Below are positions 13,014 to 25,330 of a stretch of DNA of 64,000 nt, in pieces. The stretch is from Polytrichum commune (Eukaryota > Streptophyta > Polytrichopsida > Polytrichales > Polytrichaceae), in assembly GCA_950295325.1 (NCBI GenBank), contig OX485809.1, positions 34,300,144 to 34,364,143 on the forward strand, in the 5' to 3' direction. Both the position numbers and the translations under genes were made by a program. Numbering within the stretch: position 1 is the stretch's first letter; each line of letters opens with the position of its first letter. The notes below the pieces were generated by a model, which searched no databases, was not told the origin of the DNA, and was given only the letters and a program-made list of their open reading frames with translations.

Positions 13014-13224
13014 GCCCATCATCATGTATATGCTGGTTTCTTTTGGTCATTTGTTGGCATCCTGGTGGCGGTATGCTCACGGGATGAGCTTGGCTTGGCC
13101 TGCTGATGAGCCCATGCAGGGAAGGTAGCTGGCCGGCCTTCCTTCCTTCCTGGGCATGACTTGACTGGGTGTGTGTGTGTGGGAAAAGCCTGCCAGCCAG
13201 TTAGCCAGCCAGCCAGCCAGCCTG
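13014..13224 (+). repeat. GC-rich outlying unit of the 10.9-kb tandem array, with microsatellites
   Basis: ATCATCATGTATATGCTGG, CATCCTGGTGGCGG, GATGAGCTTGGCTTGG and CCATGCAGGGAAGGTAGC follow the order seen in the array at 10,860-11,960, but with C and G where the array has T and A. GGCCTTCCTTCC, a GT run and a (CAGC)n tract near 13,193-13,224 follow. Confidence 0.6.
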
Positions 13225-14147
13225 CCCTGCAGTGGTACCTGGCCTTGCAAGGATTGGTGATCACCTTCCTTTTTCTGCCGTTGGCTCTTCTTCACAGCCC
13301 TTGGCTGTGTTATTATCCAATCCAACGGAGGAGCCATGGGGCTCGCTTCTCACATGCATTTTCCACCCACTTTGCACCTCTGATCTCATCCTCCGTGCTT
13401 CATGTGCACTTGAGCGTGGCCACGGTGTGTAGCTTGTCGTGTTCATATGTGGTTTCGGCTCACATGGTGATGATGATGTACATTAAGCATGCGAAAACCA
13501 TCACCCGGTAATTTTGCGTGTTATTAAGTACATATCGATTCTGAGAATGGCCACCACCTGTGTATCGTGTTTCCGTGTTGATTTTTGGGTCATCTATGAA
13601 CAGAAATTTTAATTTCCGACAAATTTTGTGTATGGAATCCAAGTAAAGCATGTTTTGATTGTTGGAATCCCCTTTCAATGGTTACAAGCATATGAGTCCA
13701 AGGCGATTGTCATGTGTAGGTGAAAGAACAATGCAAATTTGCCATTGAGGGAGATTTGCAATTTTTTTAAAGACTTAGGACAAGTTTTGAGTGATGTAGG
13801 ACAATTGCCTAGGATGCATGATATGCTTGTAGTGAATTGCTAATGAGAAAAATAAAATAAAAATAAAAATAGAAATTTGTTGATGTAATACCGATAGATG
13901 CACTTAAGTAACTTAAAGTTGTTGTTTCCACACCATCTAGTAGGTCTTAGTTATGAAATGTGCGACTCCTCCTTGGACATGTGGCTTGCCACATCATGTC
14001 CAGAGAACATCTCCCTCTAACACTACTTTAGATGCATTACAAATCATCATCTAATTCCACCACACGATTCTCCATCCATGTCGGTCATTAGATCTAGAGA
14101 ACCCTAAACAAAGAGGACACTCTATTTTCATGTATAATAGTATAAAG
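13225..14147. other. Intergenic DNA, no gene seen
   Basis: Short frames only. No family or RNA gene is recognised. Confidence 0.35.
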
Positions 14148-14373
14148 CTATGATTAGGGAGAACCGGCAATTAGTTACAAATGAACCAATTGAGTTTGAC
14201 AAATGACTAGTGGAAATTTAAGACTGCAAGAAAATTACAGATCGTTTAGAGGAATTTATAGAATATACCCCAATTTAATAAAAGGAAAGCTGGAGGATGT
14301 CAACATGTAACCAACCGGTTGGACTTGCAAACACTAGGATTTCAACCGATTATGTCCAAAAATCTCCCTGACT
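14148..14373 (+). mobile_element. Mutator-like MITE, copy with near-perfect 9-bp target duplication
   Basis: The 226-bp element starts CTATGATTAGGGAGAACCGG and ends AATCTCCCTGACT. It is flanked by AGTATAAAG (14,139-14,147) and TGTATAAAG (14,374-14,382), a 9-bp target duplication with one mismatch. Mutator-like elements make duplications of this length. It encodes nothing. Confidence 0.7.
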
Positions 14374-17300
14374 TGTATAAAGGGTCTCGATCCACCTCGG
14401 TCAAACCTCTCTCAATGCTAGAAAGTGCTCTCTTCATAACATTTATGCTTTGTACTTACTTCTACATGTCAATTACTTCATTAATACTAACACAAGTACA
14501 CATTATTCTCTTAAACATTTTGGAATTATAATATTACGTACAATGGAGTGGCAATCAATAATGTAATGGTGGACCGTGGTGCCTCCACCGCTATAGATTT
14601 AAGGCACCTAAGCTTACACCTAGTTCTCTACAAACTCCTCCACTGCGGCTTTGAAATAAGAATTGGATCAAGATGTTGTGAATTCTGATGGCGGTGGAGA
14701 TGCCCTAAGGCTGCATGCAACAAAGCGGTAAATGAGGATATGTCATACTTTTCTTTGAGTTTTATATATATGGCCCTGAGTCTCATGCAAACAGTGTTGA
14801 TTTAAAGCTAACATAGAAAATTTCAACCAAAGGCTGTAAGCCTTTTTGATGCCTTCCGTACTCTTTTGGGAATCATATAATCAAAAATTGGATGTACCTC
14901 GCCAAAACTTTTGAACCTGCTTTTGGTCATGAATGTGCTGGGGTGGGCAGCAGCATTCAATGCTTAACTTCCCCACCCCAGGGAAGGGTTGTTTTGAGTG
15001 CATTTCATATAATGTTCGTTGTGAAATGTCCATGAACAAGTTATGAGGTTAAATGGAGGATTATCCATAGTCACTAGAAGAGAACTTGTCCTTTATAACC
15101 ATTCTTTGCAACTTCGCCATTGCGACTCATGGCGGAAAAATGCATAAACAAAAATCATTTTTTGCTGACAACAGAAGGTTTTTGGTTACGGTTTTTGGAT
15201 AATTTACAACTGATAACCCTTGGGTTGAAAATAGAAATGATTGTTTATAGATTTTCCAGTCATGAGTTGCAATGGCCCGAAGTCCCAATGGATGGTTGTA
15301 ATGGATAAGTTTTCTTGTAGTGAGGATTTTGAAACATAGAAGATGAACGAGGGAAAAAATGGACATAAATATTCCTTTGGATTTTTAGATTATGATAATT
15401 GAAAGAAGGAATGCATAAGAAAGTGTCATGTTTATCCCCCAAAAAGGTCTTCGACCAATTAATTTCACGTGGAAAATGTGTAGATTGCTTATGTGATTCA
15501 CTAGATGGGATCACAAATTATCATGCCAAAATGTGCAAATCACAATAAGCTAGCCACCTTGCATTTGGAGTATGTTATGATTATGTAAACCGTCCCTCAT
15601 TATTAATTACACATATTCCCTAAAAATTAGGGGACTACAAATGTTAAATTGAACAGCTGATGTGAGCACAAAGACCATTTTTGCATGAACATTAAAATTA
15701 AAAAATAATTTTTAACTAAATCGAACATCATTGAGTTTCATGCACAATTTGCATTGAAGTGATAACCATGATTGTGATTGGAAACAACACCCTCATATGA
15801 ACTCCCAACACAAACATGACCACTTCCCACTTTGACATTTTTTTTTACATTCTAATTATCTCCATATTGCACAGCCCATGTGTCCATGGGTATATATGCA
15901 TGTCGGCCTAGCATTTATAGTTATTTTGATTGTAGGTGAATGAGTGAGGCGAGGTTAATATAAAGAAGAAATCATTCATCAACCCAAAACGGGTTGCTTG
16001 GTTATCCACACACAAACAACTTGTCTACCATCTCATAAACAACTAGATTTTCCAATTTTATATAAATGCACAACATGTATGTATTAGCCTTCTTTTTCAA
16101 ATTTTCGAGAAAGCTGAGATGGCAATAATCATGAGAGACTTGATGAAGTGACATGTGGCTGATACTACAGCTTGTCATCAAATATGAGCATATTCATCCC
16201 AAAACAAACAATTTCATCCACTTTTTCGATTTAAAAACATATTTCTGAATATTTCATCCATGCCAAATTGACATAATATCATGTTCTATTTAGTCATCTC
16301 CCCTTTTTTGCAATTTTAGATGGTAGAGTGGTATTCTAGATGTAGTTGGGTTGTTCTCTAAAATCTACACAATTATGAAACCACTTGGTACTATGATATG
16401 CCGAGGGTTGTACTCTAGTTATGCATTAGGATCAGCACCTCTACACACAGCCTATAGAGTCGAATCACCTATTCCCGATCGGAAGCCCATTGGTAATCTA
16501 TAGGGTATTGGAATTTCAATTAGGTTGGGATCAATAGTGCCATGGCACATGTCCCTAGCTTTGATTGCTAAAGTGAGGATGAAATTGTCACAAAATGAGT
16601 GTTTATGACAAACTCTAGACATTGGTAATGTGTTCGGACCAAAAGGCTTCAAGAATTCATAGTAATTTCAATATAAAAAATAAAATTACCAAAATATTCA
16701 CAATCCTTTTGAATTCTAACGTCCTACACATGATAAAATATGCACTGCCTTATACTTCTCTAGATCTGACGCATAATCTCTTAAGTGATCGGTTATGGGC
16801 ACCTCGACTGTAGTTACTATAGTCCCCATATAACTCACACACTGAAGAGCTTCTAATCCAGACCTGTATTACTCTAAAATACTCCAAAGCTTCGTTGCAT
16901 GTTGTAGGAGATTTAGAAATGAAATAGTGGGTTTTCTCAAAATTGATCCAGTCTTGAAATTGTTAGACTTGCAGACATGCAGTAGTCAAGGACTGAGTGT
17001 GCATATAAATTACTCACTCAAAAATTCTACAGCAACAAGTGAAATTCAGTTAAAGCTTTGATCAGAACGGCAGATTCAGATCTATTATATACAGGTGGCT
17101 ACATTGTTGTAACATATTCCTTTTTAAGTTTTTACTTTCTGCCATACAATCGTAACCATTTGAGACAAAGACTAGCCAAAAGATTCTGAGTTAGGCACCC
17201 TGGAGGCACTTTAGGTTGCGATTTTGGTCCTTTTTTTCCCTTTGGATGGTGCCAGGACAGAGCTAGGAGGAGAGAGAGAGTGAGCATGGGCGAGCAAGGA

Positions 17301-18360
17301 TCACATTTGACAAAATTATTGCTATTGACAATGATGACATGACCTAGACTAGTGTGATGCTGCTGCTTTACTCCATTCCTGTTCCAAGACCAGCATGTAT
17401 TTGCATCGACTGGCCATAATTGACCATGTCAATCAGCGGTGATCTTTACTGATAAGATCGTCCCACGCATGCTAATGACAGTAGCTTAGACCATTTCTGC
17501 CAACAAATCGCAATTATAATTTGCACGGAATGGTGATGATTAGTAGTACTACAGTTGTACAGACATGATTGATTTTTTTTTTCCCTTGGTTCGAGAGTAT
17601 TTCCCCTTGCATTTTTTATCTCTTGTTAATAATATGCAGTGATAGTTGATGCCATCCTATAATCCATTTCACCATGGGTGCAACACGGCTTCTTCCAGTT
17701 CTGGCATGGAATTAATCGATCCGCGTTGCTGCAGGTAAATACAAGGAAATGAATGCAGCTTACACATTCACATCTTGTTCCCTTTTATGATATCAGTATC
17801 TGCTGAAATCAAATAGAGAGACCAATCTTACTATGACTTCCCAACCCCTTCAACTGTGCCTGAAGGGTACAGAGTTTTCTAATGTCTGTTATAGTTTAGA
17901 AACAACTTTTGCAAGGCTTTCTTAAGAACTATTACACAAGAGTGGCACCATCAAAGGATCACATCCATACGGTTTAAACTTGAAGCATTGCTTTTTGATG
18001 ATTTTGTAGTGACTTGAGCAATAAAAACTTTGAAAATTCACCATAAATCACAAATTCCATTGTTTTGGATTGAAATATAGTATGGTTGATTGAAAAAATT
18101 AATACAATAAATGGGTGAGACGTTGCAAGGGATCAGGGTGATCTTGAAATGATCAACTTGGTAGAATGTCCTTTTAGGTGTGGACACTTTATGAGATACA
18201 ATGGATAATCATTAAATGTGGAAACTTCTTTACTATTATTTTCTTATAACGGGGGTTACTAGGTCATGTGCACCGGAAGTCCACCTGATGCTAGGCATGC
18301 ACTTATGTGAGAATGAAAGTTTGATGTTTGTGATCAAAGTGTTACCATCCAAACAAACAG
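14374..18360. other. Intergenic DNA upstream of the PIP1 locus
   Basis: I find no protein-coding segment, tRNA or rRNA. Frames up to about 85 codons at 15,120-15,514 and 16,450-16,810 look random in composition. The promoter-distal region of the PIP1 gene may lie at the right-hand end. Confidence 0.4.
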
Positions 18361-20965
18361 GCCGTAGGGTTTCGCTCGATCCCATTTAATTTCCAACCCT
18401 TGCTTTTGCCCAAATTATTTAGACCATGGATAGTGAGCCTGGGCTCTACGTCTAATTACCAATTGGCGATTGCCCACTTAACCCCTCGTTCGCCTGTCCG
18501 CCTTCCTGCCCCCTCACTGCATAACTCTCTAGTAACCATCTCAAACTGCATTCCTAAAATGAAACAACAGGGGCCGAGAATCCCTCCCATTTCCAGATGT
18601 TTAAACCATTACCATGAATTAACGTTCGCTAGAAGATAAGTAACAAGCTTCGTCTGTCGCACCGCCCCGCCCTGCCTGTACGGAACCGTCAGAAAACCCG
18701 TCCAATTGACAAAAATCTCATGATCTGGAAGCATAAAGAACAAGAACCTTGGGTGTGATGGGAAGAGGAGTGGGCCCATGATGCAGGCCAACAAACAGAG
18801 GCGGAGAGGGATCTGTAAGCAAGTCAGTCGGTCAGTCAGTAAGTAGCCTACATACAAGTACAAACCTGTCAGCAGCTCCATCTCATCTTCCCACCCACAA
18901 CAAGCGCCCCTCCCTTTGTGGCTAGCTCAGTACTCCTGCAATACCACACCACCAGCTCACAACCCAAGACAACTTCTCTCTCTCTCTCTCTCTCTCCCTC
19001 CCCCTCTTTCTCTCTCTCTCTGTCTCTCTCTCCCTCTCCTCTGCTCGCTATTGCAGCAACTAGTGGCAGAGTGCAGGGAGAAGCTGAGACTAACTAGCCC
19101 CTGATCATCCAAGGGCAAGACAGGAGGACCGGGGTTTCGTTTCCTTCCAAAATCATCATCGTCTTCTTCTACGGCTTCCTTTGGTGGTCGTGCTGCAGCA
19201 GAGCTCTAAGCAAGGTTGGATTAAGTTCCTGACTCTGTAATTATCGGTTGACTGACTTCTCTCTCGCAGGGTTAGCCTTGACATGGGCTTTAATCTGCTA
19301 GGTCAGGGTCTGAGGCTCGATATTCTGATTAGTAATCAGGTTTGGTGGTCGTGCTGCAGCGGAGCTCTAACCAAGGGTGGATTGAGTTCCCGATTCTGTG
19401 ATTATATCAGTAGAACTGACCTCTCTCTTGCAGGGATAGCCTCATGATGGGCTCTTAAGTTGAAGTATTAGCTAGCTGTACAGGGTTTGGAGTTCGATTT
19501 CTGATGAGTAATCAGGTTTGTGTTAGTGCAGGCACACATCGTAGGTAGTCATCTTTTGCATGTATATATGTCGTAGTTGTCATTCGCGTGTGCGCCTTAC
19601 AGATGAATCTGAAGGTGCATGACGAGAACCACACTAACCCTCTCGTTCTGTAAGCCTGCGGTTTACTCAAAAACTCCAGTTCGTTCCGAACCTGGGGGAA
19701 ATTAGAGTTTGGTCAAGCAAGGTTTGAGGAGATATTATCGCAGCAACATCGGTCACCTTGGAGAGTTATTGTACAAGTAGTGCAACATGATGAAATGAAC
19801 CCCGGCAAGCCAGAAAACGATATCTCGCTTGTTTTCACTTTCTGTCCGTCCTGTGGTGCCTTACTAAACGTCCAATGCAAATTTAAGGAGTATATTGGGT
19901 TTGCAAGTAGTCCTGCATGCCTCTAAAAGTTGACAGTAGTTTTGGATCCGTCTCTCCCATGCTCCAAGAGTCCAAACGGACTGTCAGCAGGAGTCTCGGG
20001 ACTTCAGCTGCATGGAAAGCTCCTCATGCAAAATAAGCTTAAGAGGAGATTCTGAGTCTAAGTAGCATCCTCAAGATGTATTTAGCAAAAGCGTAGCAGT
20101 AATATCTGCAGTATCTTCTTACAGCACAGCCTCAAGAGGTTGCCTGATTTTGGAGAGGCAGCTAGCTCCATGATACGAAGAAGAGCTCACCGACTTCGAC
20201 AAATTCCGGGATTCCTGGCACCGCTAGTTTCGAGTATGCGGCGCAGCTGGATAGAGTGGACACACAAAATGTACAGTTCGCGTACATACTCGAGGGTGCT
20301 GGTGACCCTCTCCCTTAGGTCTAGCCAGCAAGCAAATCACATCGTACGCCACCACAATCTTCTATGACTTATTAGTGCTAAAGTTTCCAAACATGCACAA
20401 TGGCGATGAACAGGATGGCCCTTACAGGTGTCATCACCTCTGTCCCAATACCTACACACATCCTAGATACTGGGACAGAGGTGATGAACTTCGGTGATGT
20501 CCTGAGGTGGTTTGGTTTACAGTGAGTGCCAAATTTTGTTTTCTACGGTTTTCCGATCGGAATGCAAATTTTGATGAATCATGATGGCTGCGGTGGACGT
20601 TGTGGTGATGGTGTGCTGCTGCAGGTGCGGAGTTTTAAAGGCTTTAAAGATTTTTTAAGTGTTTAGAGCTCTAGCCAGCACGCAATCACATCGTTCGCCA
20701 CCACAATCTTCTCTAACTTATGAGTGCTAAGGTTTCCAAACATGCACAATGGTGATGCACAGGACGATGGCCCTTACAGGTGTCATCACCTCTGTCCCAA
20801 TATCTACATTTTTCCTAGATACTAGGACAGAGGTGATGATGAACTTCGGTGATGTCCTGAGGTCGTTCGGCTTACAGTGGTGCCGCAATTTTTGTTTCCT
20901 AAGGTTTTGCGGTCGGTATGCAAATTCTGATGAATCAAGATGGCGATGGTGTGCTGCTGCTGCAG
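18361..20965 (+). promoter_or_regulatory. Probable PIP1 promoter and non-coding leader region
   Basis: A CT run at about 18,978-19,050 is followed by GC-rich sequence typical of a plant leader. The PIP1 ATG lies 2 kb farther on, so one or more leader introns are likely. TGCTGCTGCAG at about 20,955-20,965 is a plausible last acceptor. Two duplications sit inside: about 175 bp (19,166-19,338 against 19,340-19,517) and about 340 bp (20,319-20,660 against 20,672-21,000). Transcript ends are not defined by sequence alone. Confidence 0.4.
19166..19517 (+). repeat. Tandem duplication of about 175 bp in the PIP1 leader region
   Basis: Both halves begin with TTTGGTGGTCGTGCTGCAGC and then share AGAGCTCTAA, GGATTAAGTTCC-type sequence, TCTCTC(T)(C)GCAGGG and GAGTAATCAGG-like ends, with scattered differences. 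Each half contains its own CTCGCAG-type acceptor sequence, so the duplication may have doubled a leader exon. Confidence 0.75.
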
Positions 20966-21000
20966 GCGCGGAGTTTGAAAGGCCTTATACGAGGCGGCGA
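20319..21000 (+). repeat. Tandem duplication of about 340 bp immediately upstream of the PIP1 ATG
   Basis: The segment starting CTAGCCAGCAAGCAAATCAC (20,319) is repeated from 20,672. Shared landmarks include CCACCACAATCTTCT, TTTCCAAACATGCACAATGG, CCCTTACAGGTGTCATCACC and TGCTGCTGCAGG. The second copy runs into the PIP1 start codon. Each copy carries one compact copy of the palindromic repeat found in the PIP1 introns. Confidence 0.8.
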
Positions 21001-24000
21001 TGGCAGACAAGGAGGATGATGTTGCGGTGGGGGCGGCGAAATACGGCGAGCGAGCACCTCTGGGGACAAGTGCGCCAGGAGCCCCGGAGAAGGACTACCA
21101 TGAGCCCCAATCAACACCATTCTTCGAACCGCGAGAGTTTCGTCTGTGGTCCTTCTGGAGAGCGGGCATCGCAGAGTTCATGGCCAGCTTGCTCTTCCTC
21201 TACATCACCATCCAGACCGTCATGGGCCACGACCGCCCCGCCGATCCCTGCCTCGGTGTCGGCATCCAAGGCATTGCGTGGGCGTTCGGGGGCATGATCT
21301 TCACACTTGTGTACTGCACTGCTGGAATCTCAGGTTTCCATCTATCCATGTTCACACCCAATTTTTGCATTGAAACCAGTACTGTCCGCCACAAAGGTCC
21401 CTGTTACTTCATCACCTCGGCCAGTAGTATCTAGCCTGCAGGCAAGGAGGTAGATGATCTACCACTCTTACAAATTGAGACAAGAGTAAATGAACTTCGC
21501 AGGTTTGGACACAAGGTCCCTGTTAGTTCATCACCTCGGTCTAGTATCTAGGCAGGAAAGGAGGTAAATGGGCCAAAGGAGTAAATCCACCAACGCCTTA
21601 GAAACTGATATAGAGATGATGAACTTCACAGCTTTTTTGTGCTTGTCAGGAATTGGTACTGTCCACCACAAGGTCCCTGCTAGTTAATCACCTCGGTCCA
21701 GTATGTAGGCAGGAGAGGAGGTAGATGGTACCAGTGGTTAGAGGGGTACGTCAACCACCCCCTTAAGTATTGAGACAGAGGTGATGAATTTCGTAGCTTT
21801 GGACACATGGTCTGAACTTTCATCACCTCGGTGCTCTATCTAGTAAGGTGGTAGACAGATGGTACCCGTGGTCAAAGGGGTACATCTACCAATATCCTAG
21901 AAATTGGGACAGAAATGATGAACTTCACAGCTTATTTTTGCTGCTAAAGCACTGGTACTGACCACCATAAGGTCTGAAGTTTATGGTGTGTAAATTCACA
22001 TATGAAAAAAAGAATAAACGAGGCTCTGGGCTGAGAGGACGACCATTAACTTGACAAGTGGCTTCCTACTCTAAGGTTGTGCAGAGAACTAAATCTAACA
22101 TGAAGACTAGGAAAGGGGCCCTGAAATTCATCACCACTATCCCAAAATCTAGGATACCCCTTTCCACCAGTGCTGTCATCTACCGTGATGTACATAAGGG
22201 CCCTTGTGAAATCGTATGCACGAATAGCGACTTTCTCACAAACCATCAGTTCAACATCCCTTGATTCTTATGATGGTGGGACTCCAAGCGATCGACAGTA
22301 GGACAGGGGCCACGGTGAAGTTCATCGCCTCTGTACCAATTTCTAGGACAATAGTAGATGCAAGCCTTTCATAGTCGTACCATCTACCTCCTAACCAGAT
22401 ATTGGGCCGAGGTGATGAACTAATTCAGAGTCAGACCCTGTGTAGAATAGATGGAACAGTACCAATGCTTAGTTTTGCTGCTAAAGCATGGGTATTTTTC
22501 CGTTTAGTATTCTAAAGCTTAAGCACCTCATCTAGAATGCACAAGGTTACTTGAGACCTTTTCATGGAGATTGAGCTAACGTACAAGACTCTTGGAATCT
22601 CTACACGTCAATTTGATTTAGTGATCAGTATTTTTGACAGTAACTGTAAGTGTTGTTGCTCATCACTGCGCTGCACTTGCTTACGTGCATGGATTATAAC
22701 TGTGTGTACAGGAGGACACATCAATCCCGCCGTCACCTTCGGCTTGTTCCTGGCGCGGAAGGTGTCCTTGCCTCGCGCCGTTTTCTACATGATCTGCCAG
22801 TGCTTGGGGGCCATCTGCGGGGCTGGCATCGTGAAAGCCTTCCAGCCCGGCTTCTACCAAACCAACGGAGGGGGGGCTAACTCCGTTGCCCATGGCTACA
22901 CCAAGGGCGATGGCCTGGGTGCTGAGATTGTGGGCACCTTTGTGTTGGTGTACACTGTCTTCTCTGCCACCGATGCCAAGCGAAATGCCCGTGACTCCCA
23001 TGTGCCAGTAAGTCATCACGATGGTCCACCTTAACCCCTCATATTCCCATGATAATCAATAAGCTCCTTTTGTTGGAAAATCTTTGAAGTATTCTTTGGC
23101 AAATAGATAGTATGCTAACTATTTAGTTTTCCAGTGTTGGTTCTTGTGGACGTGGGATGAGGTTGATGATAGTAGTTTCATGGCTTATAATATGTACTAG
23201 CAACATATATGTATATATATACACATTCACGAGTCACCAATTTGAGTGGTGTTGCAACACAGGGACCCTGAAATTTGGCATCACCTCTGCACCGATATCT
23301 AGGATTATGGTAGATGTGCCACTTTCACCAGCGGCACCATCTACCTCTATCCTAGGTATTGGACAGAGGTGATGAATTTTCAGGGCCCTCGTGTAAGTGA
23401 TAGGGACTTTTCCAGAAACCAATAGTGCAGCATCACTTGAATCATAAGAAGGTGGGATGTGAGGTTGATGGTAGTTGCATAGCTTACTTACGCAGGGCTC
23501 TGAAGTCCATCACCTCTGTCCTAGAATGTCAAGTCTTGGTAGATGTACCTCTTTCATCAATGATATCATCTACCGATATCCTAGATACTGGACAGAGGCA
23601 ATGAACTAATCCAGTTCAGGGCCCTTGTGTTGCCATATATAGCAACATTTGGCACATTTGGCAATATACGGATATTGAAGTGTTGCTTGAATGTCGTTGT
23701 TGATGATGATGATGATATTTGATGTCGAGTTGTAACTCTTTGTACCCCTGCCAGGTGCTTGCTCCACTTCCCATTGGGTTCGCCGTGTTTTTGGTACACT
23801 TGGCAACCATCCCCATTACAGGAACTGGAATCAATCCAGCCCGAAGTTTGGGTGCTGCGGTCATCTACAACACCCACCACAACGCTTGGAATGACCACGT
23901 AAGTTTCTCTCCAATCGATCAGACCGTACTTGGTTGGTCACATGAGTCCTCACGTTAATGCCCTGTGGTTTGGCATTGTCATCTTTCTCCTGTATGTAGA

Positions 24001-24560
24001 ATAGATGTAGATAGTACCACTGGTGAAATTGCACCTTGTCATGACAACTTTCCTTTGTCATTGGATTTGTTCTTTCATTCAACAAGTCATTTGGTTGGGA
24101 GTTGCTGGTTTTGCATACCACACCCCTATTGTTTGGTAAATTTTCGGTGCATGATCCATGATCATATGGAGGGTTGAATGAAGTACATTCTGTATGGGAT
24201 CACTAGGGTCAAACTCATTTGACATCCCAAGAAGTTTTAAAATCAATTTGACCCACAATGAACCGAAATAGGTTGCTCTTCATTCAAGTACGTACCACAA
24301 GTAGAAAGAAATTGTTGAATTTGCAGTCAAAACAACCAATAGGAGATCATAGGGACCTTCTCACAACGAAAACTCCTATTGAATTAAAGGACAACTCTAT
24401 TGCCCACCGGGTTTGAGCTATTGCTAAATATATCACAGCAACTGTTCTCTGATCTACAACTTCAGTAAGAATTCTCCCTCAGGTCTACGGATCCACTGAT
24501 GGTAAATCTACCAAGTTCATAGATTATGAGACAGATAGGTAATGAACTATAGGGCCCCAA
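20428..24560. repeat. Locally amplified palindromic repeat, about 11 copies in the PIP1 leader and introns
   Basis: The motif TTCATCACCTCTGTCC, an ATATCTAGGA block and, after a spacer, TCCTAGATATTGG and GACAGAGGTGATGAA form inverted arms. Copies start near 20,431, 20,783, 21,406, 21,516, 21,680, 21,813, 22,116, 22,306, 23,268, 23,498 and 24,497. The copy at 20,431-20,487 has perfect 17-bp arms. The copies at 23,268-23,395 and 23,498-23,635 have arms extended by GGTAGATG/CATCTACC and GGGCCC ends, giving foldbacks of about 125-135 bp. Copies 3-6 are partly tandem. None lies in an exon, and I see none outside this gene. Confidence 0.8.
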
Positions 24561-24758
24561 GTGTCAATACTGCACTCATAATTTCGTGAGCGGTCATCAT
24601 AATGATTTCTATTCTTTCATCTGACGTCTGTAAGTGTATCCCTACGGTGGTTGTTGCAGTGGATCTTCTGGGTGGGTCCAATGATCGGTGCTGCCCTCGC
24701 AGCGGCCTACCATGTCCTGGTCATCCGTGCTTTGCCGTTCACCAAGTCTCGTGTATAA
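21000..24758 (+). CDS. PIP1: PIP1-type plasma-membrane aquaporin (4 exons, 290 aa)
   Basis: Coding exons are 21,000-21,333, 22,712-23,007, 23,755-23,898 and 24,660-24,758, and all introns are GT-AG. The product is a six-helix channel passing water or small neutral solutes through the plasma membrane. Both NPA motifs are present (residues 116-118 and 237-239). The selectivity-filter residues expected for PIPs are F96, H225, T234 and R240. The loop-A cysteine is C84, the loop-B phosphorylation serine S111 and the loop-D gating histidine H208. The short C-terminus ending in ALPFTKSRV and the long acidic N-terminus match PIP1 rather than PIP2. Length and the three-intron plan are normal for the family. 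The ATG is in frame with the conserved N-terminus, and CTGCAG upstream suggests a leader intron ends just before it. The introns are loaded with palindromic repeats. Family assignment is firm. Which PIP1 member it is cannot be said. Confidence 0.96.
24075..24398. mobile_element. Foldback MITE family F3, copy in PIP1 intron 3
   Basis: TTGGTTGGGAGTTGCTGG, TTTTCGGTGCATG, AACTCATTTGACAT, GAACCGAAATAGGTTGCTC and a final AAAGGACAACTCT follow the same order as copies at 33,658-33,997 and 52,660-53,038. The ends are inverted copies of one another (AGTTNTCCTTT-type against AAAGGACAACT-type). The left end of this copy looks worn. Confidence 0.65.
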
Positions 24759-24922
24759 TAAACTGCGAGCTGTATCAGCTACATGATAGCATCAGCTGAG
24801 CGAACCGATGGGCGTCAGGTTAATTAATTAACCTTCGAGGAGATCAATTTTTAGTGCCAAAATGAAATGAGCCCATCGACAAAAAAAAAGTAACCCACAG
24901 GCCGAAGCACCAGACTGTCCAT

Positions 24923-24954
<32 letters not shown>

Positions 24955-25330
24955 GCATGTTGCCACCTATTACTCAATTTCTGTCAATGCCTTTCCTTAC
25001 GAGGCTCTGCAGTACCTTCAATCAAGTGTCCTCTTCTTTCAAAGCGTTAAGGATGTGGACTTTGATCATGTAGTACTGCAGCACCCACAGCTTAGCTTTT
25101 TTCTGGCTGGCTGTACCTTTGCTTTCATAATGTTGTTGTGTTGTAAGATGTATCAGTATATGGGTACGTAGCTAGCTAGCTTTTGTACACCACATAAATT
25201 AGTTCATGGTATAGAATTATATAGTTTCCGGAGGTTTATTAAATCCATGACTGTTACAGTATTAGTACTCCTGATGAGTTTTTAGTACCCGGTTTTATCT
25301 TGAATAATCTGTAGCTGCTACTGCAATAGT
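24759..25330 (+). other. Probable PIP1 3' untranslated region
   Basis: Sequence after the stop codon is not coding. It includes a CAT/CAG microsatellite at about 24,919-24,957 with roughly eight CAG units. No single polyadenylation site stands out. Confidence 0.4.

Noticed and set aside
20749..21297. 182-codon frame overlapping the PIP1 start
   Set aside because: It is a shifted frame over the duplicated leader and PIP1 exon 1. Conservation supports only the frame starting at 21,000.
22681..23019. Antisense frame across PIP1 exon 2
   Set aside because: It is a shadow of a GC-rich conserved exon.
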